Shown in pieces: positions 34,857 through 42,492 of a stretch of DNA of 64,000 bases. The first letter of the stretch is position 1. Every line of letters begins with the position of its first letter. The notes beneath the pieces were generated by a model. The model ran no database searches. It worked only from the letters and a program-made list of their open reading frames with translations, and was not told the DNA's origin. A program made the position numbers and the translations under genes. Origin of the DNA: Paenibacillus sp. FSL H7-0331 (GTDB taxonomy: Bacteria; Bacillota; Bacilli; Paenibacillales; NBRC-103111); the NCBI RefSeq assembly GCF_001956045.1, contig NZ_MRTH01000005.1, forward strand, positions 1 through 64,000. Direction: 5' to 3'.

Positions 34857-35573
34857 ATGCGTTTACGAGGAAGAAAAGGAATTCGAGAAGCACTCATAGC
34901 ACAACCAGAGCTTATTATATTGGAGCCTGCCACTTATAAAGGAAAATGGAGCTCGTTATTTGGCAATAATAATCCAATTCATGTCGAGCTTGGAATGGGG
35001 AAAGGCAAATTTATTAGTGAGCTTAGCTATCAGAACCCTAATATTAATTACATAGGCGTTGATATGTACGATGAGCTGCTGCGTAGGGCTGGTGAAAAAG
35101 CAGAACTGGCACGTGCCGCGGATGGAGGAAGTCTGGATAACCTCAAGCTGGCATTATTTAATATTGAAAAAATCGAGGAGATCTTCGATAACAGCGAGCT
35201 GGAACGGATTTATTTGAATTTTAGCGACCCGTGGCCCAAAAAACGACACGCCCGCCGTCGATTGACGCATGCCGGATTTGTGCGCAAATATATCGAAATT
35301 TTGAATGAAAAGGGCGAAATTCATTTTAAAACTGATTCACGTTCTCTTTTCGAGTTTTCGTTGAATTCATTTGCAGACATGGGTCTGCGTATGCGTAACA
35401 TTTCACTCAATTTGCATGGAGAAGGCGTTCGTACCGATTTGGTTTTAACTGAATATGAAACCAAATTTTCGGAGCAGGGTGTTCCTATTCATCGGTTGGA
35501 AGTGGTGATTGGCAAGCAGGCGATGGATCAGCATCTACAACAGCTGGCTGATCTGGAGCGTTCGGAGGAGTAG
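34857..35573 (+). CDS. trmB: tRNA (guanine-N7-)-methyltransferase
   Basis: A 238-residue SAM enzyme that methylates G46 in tRNA variable loops. VELGMGKGKFISEL is the SAM motif, NYIGVDMYDELLRRA follows, and YLNFSDPWPKKRHARRRLTH is the TrmB hallmark, as is FKTDSRSLFEFSLNSF. The ATG at 34857 lies 6 bases after GGAGG; the ATG at 34851 directly abuts it and is excluded. Followed by a strong terminator. Confidence 0.95.
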   Translation: MRLRGRKGIREALIAQPELIILEPATYKGKWSSLFGNNNPIHVELGMGKGKFISELSYQNPNINYIGVDMYDELLRRAGEKAELARAADGGSLDNLKLALFNIEKIEEIFDNSELERIYLNFSDPWPKKRHARRRLTHAGFVRKYIEILNEKGEIHFKTDSRSLFEFSLNSFADMGLRMRNISLNLHGEGVRTDLVLTEYETKFSEQGVPIHRLEVVIGKQAMDQHLQQLADLERSEE

Positions 35574-35589
35574 TGGACGTTCGAAATAC

Positions 35590-35637
35590 AAAAAAAAGCA
35601 TGCAGGCTCTCTATCGTAGAGAACCTGCATGCTTTTT
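35590..35637. terminator. Strong bidirectional terminator
   Basis: aaaaaagcatgcaggctct and a matching gcatgcttttt arm pair almost perfectly, between convergent trmB and the glycosyltransferase gene. Confidence 0.9.
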
Positions 35638-35655
35638 GTAGCTGAGGGAGCATTC

Positions 35656-36789
35656 TCATGAAGAACTCACGTTAACCCGCAGCATCTCCATAATCGCTTG
35701 TGAGCAATCGGCTGGATGATAGGCATGGTTATGTGAGGTTGGGTTCGACCGTGCTTTGGACAGTTCGGAATACCGATCAATCAACTGTTGAAACCATCGG
35801 TCGATGGTTGCGTCCGATTTAATGGGCTCTCCATACCCGTGCTGGGTGAAGTAATCCATATTCTCTTCCTCTTGGCCGGGAATCGGTTGGTAGAATAACA
35901 TCGGAATCCCTTTGGATAAGCCCTCGGTACAGGTCATTCCACCGGGTTTTGTAATCAGTAAATCGGACACTTCCATCCATTTATCGACTTCGCGCGTAAA
36001 TCCCATCAATCGAATATTTTCATGCTGAAACCGTTCATCGTGCGATAATTCAGCTAGTGCCTTATCGTTACTGCCGAGACAAATAATCAACTGTATCTTT
36101 TCCCGCCAGTCTGTGAAGTGGTTCAACGATTCCTTCGTGTTCATTAACCCCCAGCCGCCACCCATAACGAGAACCGTCGGCATGGCCTTCAAGCCAAATT
36201 GTGAGCGCAGTTCTTCACGATTATGGGGCTCCCAAAAATTCGGATGAACAGGTATCCCCGTCACCTCGATAGCTTCGGGCTGCACACCGCGCTTCAAAAG
36301 CTGATCCTTAACGTTAGAGCTGGATACCAAATATTTGTTAACCTCAGAGCTTACCCAGGTGCCGTGCGCATCATAATCCGTAATCACCGTACACAAAGGA
36401 ACATTTAAGCCAGCTCGCTTTAATCTTGAGATCACCGCATTGGGAATCGGATGCGTGCAAACGATCGCATCGGGTCGAAGCTGATGAACAACAGCGGCTG
36501 TCTGTGCATAAAAAATTCGGTGCAGAGCTAATTGAGCAAAACGGTTTAAAGACTTTTTATACTGGGAACGATACATGATCCCATACAGCTTGGGCTGTGT
36601 GGTGACGGTTTTGCGGTAAGCAGTAAGTATCCAAGGAGCCAAAGTTGGATTGAGAAAGGAGCCGAGCTCCAGTACACGTGTCTGAATATCGGGCGAGAGC
36701 ATACGAAGACTGACTGACAGTGCCTGAGCAGCTTGTGTATGCCCGGCTCCAAAGCCTTCGGATAATAACAAGACCCTTTTTTTACGCAT
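35656..36789 (-). CDS. UgtP/MGDG-synthase-like glycosyltransferase
   Basis: A 377-residue GT28-type enzyme. LLLSEGFGAGHTQAAQALS is the N-terminal glycosyl-acceptor motif of diacylglycerol glucosyltransferases, and VCTHPIPNAVISRLKRAG and TVITDYDAHGTWVSSEVNKYLV follow the same family. Near the C-terminus LLITKPGGMTCTEGLSKGIPMLFYQPIPGQEEEN is the UDP-sugar site. It probably adds sugar to diacylglycerol for glycolipids or lipoteichoic acid anchors. Weak ribosome site (GGTGAA). Confidence 0.88.
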   Translation of the reverse strand: MRKKRVLLLSEGFGAGHTQAAQALSVSLRMLSPDIQTRVLELGSFLNPTLAPWILTAYRKTVTTQPKLYGIMYRSQYKKSLNRFAQLALHRIFYAQTAAVVHQLRPDAIVCTHPIPNAVISRLKRAGLNVPLCTVITDYDAHGTWVSSEVNKYLVSSSNVKDQLLKRGVQPEAIEVTGIPVHPNFWEPHNREELRSQFGLKAMPTVLVMGGGWGLMNTKESLNHFTDWREKIQLIICLGSNDKALAELSHDERFQHENIRLMGFTREVDKWMEVSDLLITKPGGMTCTEGLSKGIPMLFYQPIPGQEEENMDYFTQHGYGEPIKSDATIDRWFQQLIDRYSELSKARSNPTSHNHAYHPADCSQAIMEMLRVNVSSS

Positions 36790-36863
36790 ATGCGTTTCAC
36801 CATACCTTGTTACAATTGGATTTACACAAATTTAACATTAATCATTTTGAATCCAAAAAGCAA

Positions 36864-37391
36864 CTATGTGAATAATACGACAGCTCCGAATGCGGCAGCG
36901 GTGCCGATGATACAGCCAACCAGACAGTCCGACGGGTAGTGCAGTCCCAGATACATGCGCGATATGCCCACTAAGGATGCGACTGGCAGCAAAACTGTGC
37001 CTAACCAAGCGTTTGCATAGAAAAGCGGAATCGTAATGGAAAAGATGGCTGTAGTGTGTCCTGAAGGAAACGAATGATCCGTTAACGGATTTTTGTATGT
37101 ATTCGTATCCTTGAGAACAAGATAAGGTCGAAGCCGCGGATAGTTTTTTTTGAACAAGGCGACTGGCACATGACTGACGGCTAACGCAATACAGCTCTGC
37201 ATGCCTGCCAGACGCCAGCTGTCATGCCCGAATAAGCTCAAGCACAATGCGGCTGTCACCGTGAAGGTTGCACCTCCAAGGTGGGTAATCATATTGAAGA
37301 AGCGATCCAGGTAAGTACGGCGCATCCTTTTGTTAATCCATAGAAACATACGGTTCTCTTGCTGCTGCAGCCAGGACACGAAGCGTTTCAT
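36864..37391 (-). CDS. PAP2 family membrane phosphatase
   Basis: 175 residues with about five membrane helices. The three PAP2 motifs are present: KKNYPRLRP, DHSFPSGHTTAIFS and SRMYLGLHYPSDCLVGCIIG, giving the catalytic His pair and Arg. Likely substrates are undecaprenyl pyrophosphate or phosphatidic-type lipids (BcrC/YwoA-like). The ATG at 37391 has AGGAGGTGA 5 bases upstream; a start at 37496 would add 35 residues without a good site. It lies 74 bases upstream of the glycolipid transferase on the same strand. Confidence 0.88.
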   Translation of the reverse strand: MKRFVSWLQQQENRMFLWINKRMRRTYLDRFFNMITHLGGATFTVTAALCLSLFGHDSWRLAGMQSCIALAVSHVPVALFKKNYPRLRPYLVLKDTNTYKNPLTDHSFPSGHTTAIFSITIPLFYANAWLGTVLLPVASLVGISRMYLGLHYPSDCLVGCIIGTAAAFGAVVLFT

Positions 37392-37974
37392 TCCAGTCAC
37401 CTCCTGTTTAAAAGTATATAAGGTGCACAAACCGATCAGTAATGATGTGAATATAAGGTGACTTTTTTGATCATCTTTTATAACCAGCATATACATACCT
37501 ACTCCATATTATATACTTCGTTTGTTATTGGAGTATTAACCGCATATAAATACCGTTTAAACATCTAGGCAGCGGCAGCAGGAACAGGGAGCTTACGCAA
37601 AATTTGTGCAAGCAGTAGAATTATTGTATCATAAAAGCTGTGTATCGACCCCAAAATACAGGCTGGCGCCCTGCAAAAACTTGAGAAAAGCTGCTATCGG
37701 TCAATTAGTACTAATGAAAATCGCTGAGAATTGATGAAAAGACGGAATAAAGCATGGATGGCAAAGAACACGACCCTAATTCCTTATAAAACACTGATTA
37801 TTCATAAGATCCGGCTTATTCCGGCTATAAGGCGCTTTTGACAAAGTATAGGAAAGAGAGGAAAATCATATTCGGTTGTTTGGAAAAAAAATATAAACCA
37901 ACGAAGCTTATACATGCCTAAGCATGATAGACAGAGAAAACTTTGGGGTACATAACAAAAAAGGGGGATTTTAA
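37392..37974. other. Long intergenic region, no gene found
   Basis: This 583-base stretch between divergent genes is AT-rich with no credible gene. A TTGACA lies at 37838-37843 without a good -10. I looked for known riboswitch cores (GEMM, ydaO, guanidine) and found none I would defend. Confidence 0.5.
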
Positions 37975-39210
37975 ATGCTGGACAATGTCATACTGGTTAT
38001 TCAGGTTGTCTTGGCGCTGATTGGGGTTTATCAGCTCTTTTTGACGTGCTTTGGCTGGTATCGGGTCAAGGCAAAGCCGCAATTTGCACCACAAAAATCA
38101 TTCGCTATTCTGGTCGCTGCTCATAACGAGGAACAAGTGGTCGGTGCGCTGATCGATAATTTGAAAAAACTCGATTATCCGAAAGAATTATATGATGTAT
38201 TCGTAATTTGCGACAACTGCACAGACCGTACAGCCGATATTACCCGCAGCAAGGGAGCCTATGCATGTGAACGTCACAATCTCAAGCTTCGTGGTAAAGG
38301 CTATGCCATTGAATGGATGCTGAAGGAGCTTTGGAAGAAGCCACGCAGCTATGATGCCATCGTGATGTTTGATGCGGACAATCTGGTGAACCCGGATTAT
38401 TTGACACTTATGAACAATGACTTGTGTAACGGCTCCAAGGTTATTCAGGCTTATCTGGATACCAAGAACCCGAACGATTCATGGATTACTGCGGCTTATG
38501 CCGTAACCTATTGGTATTGCAACCGTCTATGGCAGCTTCCGCGCCAAAACCTTGGCTTGGCTAACTTCCTTGGAGGCACGGGCATGTGCTTCGATACGAA
38601 CCTGCTGAAGGAAATCGGCTGGGGCGCAACCAGTCTGGTTGAGGATCTGGAGTTCACCATGCGTTGTGTACAGCGTGGCATTAACCCGACATTTAATTAT
38701 GATGCCAAGGTATACGATGAAAAGCCTCTGACCTTCAAAGCTTCCGCCAAACAGCGTCTTCGCTGGATGCAAGGACATTTTGATGTAGCACGCCGTTATT
38801 CCTTTCCTTTGCTGTGGCAGGGTCTGAAGGAAGGCAGCTGGTCGAAGCTCGACACAGGCCTATATGCACTTAACGTATACAATGTGCTGATCGGTTCGTT
38901 AGTTACGATTGTTTTGTGGACAGATAGGATTACACCAGGTCTGCCCTACCTTCAATCTTTATTTGATTACTCACCGCCGGTTTTCATGACGATTGGAATA
39001 TTAAGCTTTATTCAATTCCCACTTGCGCTTATTATTGAAAAGGCAAATTGGAAAACCTATTTGTATTTAATCCCGTTTCCGCTGTTTATGTTATCCTGGT
39101 GGCCAATAACCGTCTATGCGTTTTTCACGCAAAATAACAAGCAGTGGAGCCATACTGAGCACACGCGTGTCATTCGGTTGGAGGAAGTACAAAGCAAGCA
39201 GGTTAGCTAA
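37975..39210 (+). CDS. Membrane glycosyltransferase, family 2
   Basis: 411 residues. One N-terminal membrane segment (4-25), a cytosolic GT2 domain (about 42-290), and three to four C-terminal helices. FAILVAAHNEEQVVGALIDNL opens the domain. FDADNLVNPDY contains DxD, LGGTGMCFDTN and SLVEDLEFTMR give the ED motif, and QRLRWMQGHF is the QxxRW box of processive synthases. It resembles hyaluronan/cellulose synthase-like or N-acetylglucosaminyl transferases; the polymer is unknown. AAGGGGGA lies 7 bases upstream. A separate transcript from infC, whose promoter begins just after the stop. Confidence 0.88.
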   Translation: MLDNVILVIQVVLALIGVYQLFLTCFGWYRVKAKPQFAPQKSFAILVAAHNEEQVVGALIDNLKKLDYPKELYDVFVICDNCTDRTADITRSKGAYACERHNLKLRGKGYAIEWMLKELWKKPRSYDAIVMFDADNLVNPDYLTLMNNDLCNGSKVIQAYLDTKNPNDSWITAAYAVTYWYCNRLWQLPRQNLGLANFLGGTGMCFDTNLLKEIGWGATSLVEDLEFTMRCVQRGINPTFNYDAKVYDEKPLTFKASAKQRLRWMQGHFDVARRYSFPLLWQGLKEGSWSKLDTGLYALNVYNVLIGSLVTIVLWTDRITPGLPYLQSLFDYSPPVFMTIGILSFIQFPLALIIEKANWKTYLYLIPFPLFMLSWWPITVYAFFTQNNKQWSHTEHTRVIRLEEVQSKQVS

Positions 39211-39218
39211 ATAAGCAA

Positions 39219-39248
39219 TTGACTTTGTAAAGCATATTATGATATGAT
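39219..39248 (+). promoter_or_regulatory. infC operon promoter
   Basis: TTGACT, an 18-base spacer and TATGAT. It starts right after the glycosyltransferase gene and ahead of the structured leader. Confidence 0.6.
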
Positions 39249-39254
39249 GACCTA

Positions 39255-39395
39255 GTTGAAAAAGAAGAGGCGCCCGCTTCTCACCTGACTGACCTTGAGT
39301 TGGCTGGTTATAAAGCTAGAGTGAATGTGAATTTGGTAATTGATCACTTAAACTTTAACAGACGTGGGCGTTCGCTGCCCGCGTCTTTTTTAATT
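39255..39395 (+). ncRNA. L20-type ribosomal protein leader (autoregulatory)
   Basis: The 5' leader before infC-rpmI-rplT has a paired GC-rich element (gaggcgcccgcttc) and ends with a terminator (39360-39391, agacgtgggcg / tgcccgcgtct, then T6). This is the layout of the Bacillus L20 leader, in which L20 binding promotes premature termination. Identified by position and arrangement; the detailed fold was not computed. Confidence 0.7.
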
Positions 39396-39417
39396 TAATC
39401 CATGGAGGTGGCAAGTT

Positions 39418-39933
39418 ATTAGTACAGAGCATTTAATTAACGAGGATATTCGAGTGAAGGAAGTACGCTTGATCGGTGGGGACGGAGAACAACTCGGAAT
39501 CAAACCTATTCGCGAAGCACTTCAGATCGCACAGGATGCCAATTTGGATTTAGTTAATGTTGCTCCAACGGCTAAACCGCCGGTTTGCCGGATTATGGAT
39601 TACGGGAAATTCCGCTATGAAACACAAAAGAAAGAAAAGGAAGCCCGTAAAAATCAAAAAATTGTTGAACTTAAAGAAGTTCGCTTGAGTGCAACTATCG
39701 ATGAGCATGACTTTCAAACGAAGCAGCGCAATGTTGTGAAGTTTTTAAATGAAGGCGATAAAGTGAAATTGAGTGTTCGTTTCCGTGGCCGTGAAATTGC
39801 TCATGCAAGCATAGGGCAAAAGGTACTGGAGCGGATGGCTGCCGAAGTTGAGGAACTATCTATCGTCGAGCGTAGAGCTAAGCTTGAAGGTCGCAGTATG
39901 ATTCTGATTTTGGCACCTAAGCAGCAAGCATAA
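39418..39933 (+). CDS. infC: Translation initiation factor IF-3, probable AUU start
   Basis: 171 residues from the ATT at 39418. GGAGGTGG at 39404-39411 lies 6 bases before ATT, and the reading gives ISTEHLINEDIRVKEVRLIG, matching the conserved IF-3 N-terminus. No ATG, GTG or TTG fits there; the first GTG at 39454 would remove 12 conserved residues. AUU initiation of infC is a known device by which IF-3 limits its own synthesis. NVAPTAKPPVCRIMDYGKF and VKLSVRFRGREIAH are IF-3 signatures. First gene of the infC-rpmI-rplT operon. Confidence 0.93.
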   Translation: MSTEHLINEDIRVKEVRLIGGDGEQLGIKPIREALQIAQDANLDLVNVAPTAKPPVCRIMDYGKFRYETQKKEKEARKNQKIVELKEVRLSATIDEHDFQTKQRNVVKFLNEGDKVKLSVRFRGREIAHASIGQKVLERMAAEVEELSIVERRAKLEGRSMILILAPKQQA

Positions 39934-39957
39934 ATTTGAAGGAGGACTCCACACATC

Positions 39958-40161
39958 ATGCCGAAAATGAAAACACACAGCAGCCTTAAAGGCCGCTTTA
40001 AGATCACAGGTACAGGTAAAGTTATGAGATACAAAGCTCACAAAAACCACTTACTGTCCGCAAAATCCAATCGTCAAAAACGCGTATTGGGTACTAATCC
40101 AGTTATGGCTGCTGGTGACGTTAAACGTTTGAAACAACAATTGGGCAACATCAAAGGCTAG
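39958..40161 (+). CDS. rpmI: Ribosomal protein bL35
   Basis: A 67-residue basic protein (MPKMKTHSSLKGRFKITGTG, HKNHLLSAKS, NRQKRVLGTN), a typical bL35 of the 50S subunit. Ribosome site GGAGGA. It lies 24 bases after infC and 43 before rplT. Confidence 0.97.
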   Translation: MPKMKTHSSLKGRFKITGTGKVMRYKAHKNHLLSAKSNRQKRVLGTNPVMAAGDVKRLKQQLGNIKG

Positions 40162-40204
40162 TTCTGCATCTTTATCCCACTTAAATTTCTGGAGGTAATG
40201 AAAT

Positions 40205-40564
40205 ATGGCAAGAGTAAAGGGCGGGTTCGTAACTCGTCGTCGTCATAAAAAGATTTTGAAGCTGGCAAGAGGTTATTTTGGTTCCAAGCATCGTTTATTT
40301 AGAACAGCAAATCAACAAGTAATGAAATCCTTGCTGTATGCTTACCGTGACCGTCGTACGAAAAAACGTGATTTCCGCAGACTGTGGATTACTCGTATCA
40401 ATGCTGCAGCTCGTATCAATGGCTTGTCTTACAGCAAGTTCATGCATGGTTTGAAGCTTTCCGGTATCGAAGTTAACCGTAAAATGCTGGCTGACCTGGC
40501 TGTTAACGATCTGAACGCATTTAACGATCTAGCTACTGCAGCTAAACAAAAAGCGAATGCTTAA
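40205..40564 (+). CDS. rplT: Ribosomal protein bL20
   Basis: 119 residues ([60 protein letters not shown]). It assembles early on 23S rRNA and is the expected repressor acting on the leader at 39255-39395. Ribosome site GGAGG; a terminator follows. Confidence 0.98.
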   Translation: MARVKGGFVTRRRHKKILKLARGYFGSKHRLFRTANQQVMKSLLYAYRDRRTKKRDFRRLWITRINAAARINGLSYSKFMHGLKLSGIEVNRKMLADLAVNDLNAFNDLATAAKQKANA

Positions 40565-40580
40565 TTGTTATCATCAATAA

Positions 40581-40629
40581 TAAAAAACGCATTTTCCTGA
40601 ATCTTGATTGAGGGAAACGCGTTTTTTTG
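40581..40629 (+). terminator. Terminator after rplT
   Basis: Inverted repeat aaaaaacgcattttcct / agggaaacgcgttttttt followed by a T-run. Confidence 0.85.
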
Positions 40630-40899
40630 TTTTTCAGATTTTTTTCAGAAGTTGATGTTACTTTAGTTAACGGTACTAAGGTAATGAATTCATGCTTTTC
40701 TAACAAATGTCCTTGAATTGAACGTAACTTAACTATATTCTAATATTTGCTTAATTGTTTTGAAAACAATATATGGTATCATAAATATAAATCTAATCCA
40801 TAGGACTTATTACCTAAATGCTGGAATTGATCTTTTTCGTGAATTTTACGTATATGAAGTTAAAGCATATTTGATTATAGAGAGATTAGGTGAGTGGTT
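40630..40899 (+). promoter_or_regulatory. Upstream region of the glycan operon
   Basis: AT-rich, without a gene. TTGCTT with a 17-base spacer and TATATG near 40750-40778 is a possible weak promoter; nothing stronger was seen. Confidence 0.3.
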
Positions 40900-42216
40900 A
40901 TGAACATCATATTGCTTTCCGGTGGTTCTGGGGTAAGACTATGGCCTTTATCTAATGAGCAGCGTCCCAAGCAATTCATTCCTCTAATTAAAGATCACAG
41001 CGGCCAGCCGAAATCCATGCTTCAGCATGTGTGGAGTCAATTGAAACATCGGAATCTACATAACTCTACGGTTATCGCAACCTCGGTGGGACAGCAGGCG
41101 TTGATCCATGATCAGATTGGTCGGGAAGTGGATTTGGTGCTTGAACCGGAAAAACGTGATACGTTTCCTGCCATTCTGTTATCTGTTGCTTATTTATACT
41201 CGCATCGGGGTGTTTCCAGAGATGAGCCTGTTGCGGTGATGTCGGTGGATAGCCGAGTCGAAGATTCATTTTATGATGCGCTCATCAACCTGCCGGAAGC
41301 ATTGGAAAGTACGGGGGCTAATGTAGCTTTAATGGGTGTGAAACCGACATTTCCTTCTCGGAAATATGGTTATATTGTCCCGGAGCCAGATACAGAGAAG
41401 TTGCCGATTATGACGATAGAGCGATTTTATGAAAAACCAAATGCGCAGGATGCTGCTCTATATATAGAACGCGGCGCTTTGTGGAACTGTGGTGTCTTTT
41501 GCTTCAAGGTGGGTTTTCTATTGGACTTGCTGGCCAGCATGGGGCTTCCGCAAACCTATGAGGAGCTGCTGCTTGTATACAGTCAACTGGAGATTCGAAG
41601 CTTTGATTATGCGGTTGTAGAGCGGGAACGACGAATTGCTGCGCTGATGTATACCGGTTCATGGAAGGATATGGGAACATGGTGCACAGTGGCAGAGGAG
41701 CTAAATGATCCGGTTGTCGGTAAAGGCTTCCTTGGCAAAGACAACAATCAGGTACAAATTGTGAATGAATTGGATATTCCTATTATCGCAGTGGGACTTT
41801 CCGATATTGTTATTGCCGCGAGTAAAGAAGGGATTCTGGTAAGCCACAGAGGATCGGATGCGCAGCTAAAAGAAGCCGTACAGCTTATGAAAGAAAGCTT
41901 GCTGCCAAAGAGTGACTCCATCGAAACTCACAGCCGTTTGGTAGATCGCTCCGTATTTGCGGATGGTACGATCGTAACGACCCAAAGGATTCATTTGAAG
42001 GCAGGGATGGAACGGATATTTGAACCCCTGATGGATGGAAGAAGGCAAATTGTTTCCTGGACTGTGATGCACGGAAGCTCCAGAGTGGTTAAAAATAAAG
42101 AAGGTATCGTCGTATCAAGCGGCTGGAATGTGACATTGGAAAATCGTGATGAGGCAGTGATACAAGCATTAGGTCCTGTTGATCTTCTGGAAATAACAAC
42201 CATCACTAATCTATAA
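40900..42216 (+). CDS. Mannose-1-phosphate guanylyltransferase-like sugar nucleotidyltransferase
   Basis: 438 residues. MNIILLSGGSGVRLWPLSNE followed by QRPKQFIPL is the nucleotidyltransferase signature of ManC-type enzymes, which make GDP-mannose from mannose-1-phosphate and GTP. FYEKPNAQDAALYIERGALWNCGVFCF and the GSWKDMGTW segment are also typical. The C-terminal ~90 residues hold a cupin-like part resembling the isomerase region of bifunctional enzymes but short, so a separate isomerase such as ManA would be needed. The ATG at 40900 has AGGTGAG upstream. First gene of a six-gene glycan operon. Confidence 0.82.
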   Translation: MNIILLSGGSGVRLWPLSNEQRPKQFIPLIKDHSGQPKSMLQHVWSQLKHRNLHNSTVIATSVGQQALIHDQIGREVDLVLEPEKRDTFPAILLSVAYLYSHRGVSRDEPVAVMSVDSRVEDSFYDALINLPEALESTGANVALMGVKPTFPSRKYGYIVPEPDTEKLPIMTIERFYEKPNAQDAALYIERGALWNCGVFCFKVGFLLDLLASMGLPQTYEELLLVYSQLEIRSFDYAVVERERRIAALMYTGSWKDMGTWCTVAEELNDPVVGKGFLGKDNNQVQIVNELDIPIIAVGLSDIVIAASKEGILVSHRGSDAQLKEAVQLMKESLLPKSDSIETHSRLVDRSVFADGTIVTTQRIHLKAGMERIFEPLMDGRRQIVSWTVMHGSSRVVKNKEGIVVSSGWNVTLENRDEAVIQALGPVDLLEITTITNL

Positions 42217-42243
42217 ATAGGCTTGAACTGGAGGATGGCTACT

Positions 42244-42492
42244 GTGAGAGAAAGAACTGTTGTCAGGGAAAAGAGATCGCTGATCGGGTATGATGACGAA
42301 AAAGTAAAATCGTATATCCATTCTCTGCAATTGGAAATTAGAGCTCTTGAGAGACGACGTCGGGAAGATCATCAAGTATTTATGAATCAAAGCGCGGAGC
42401 TGCTTGGTGAAATCGATCAATTGAAACAGAAAGCCCATGAACTTGATCAAATGGAAAACAATTTAAAGCAATGGATCCAACGAAACCAGTAA
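42244..42492 (+). CDS. Small coiled-coil protein in glycan operon
   Basis: 82 residues from GTG at 42244, 9 bases after GGAGG; an ATG at 42235 directly abuts that site. Charged and helical, with a likely coiled coil over most of the length (KVKSYIHSLQLEIRALERRR, LGEIDQLKQKAHELDQMENN). No family recognised. Its 3' end overlaps the start of the GT2 synthase by 22 bases in another frame, and the synthase itself begins with a similar coiled coil, so the two may associate. Confidence 0.65.
   Translation: MRERTVVREKRSLIGYDDEKVKSYIHSLQLEIRALERRRREDHQVFMNQSAELLGEIDQLKQKAHELDQMENNLKQWIQRNQ

Noticed and set aside
37560..37970. Possible riboswitch upstream of the membrane glycosyltransferase
   Set aside because: Fragments such as acgcaaa recall a GEMM core but the required flanking helices and conserved blocks are missing.
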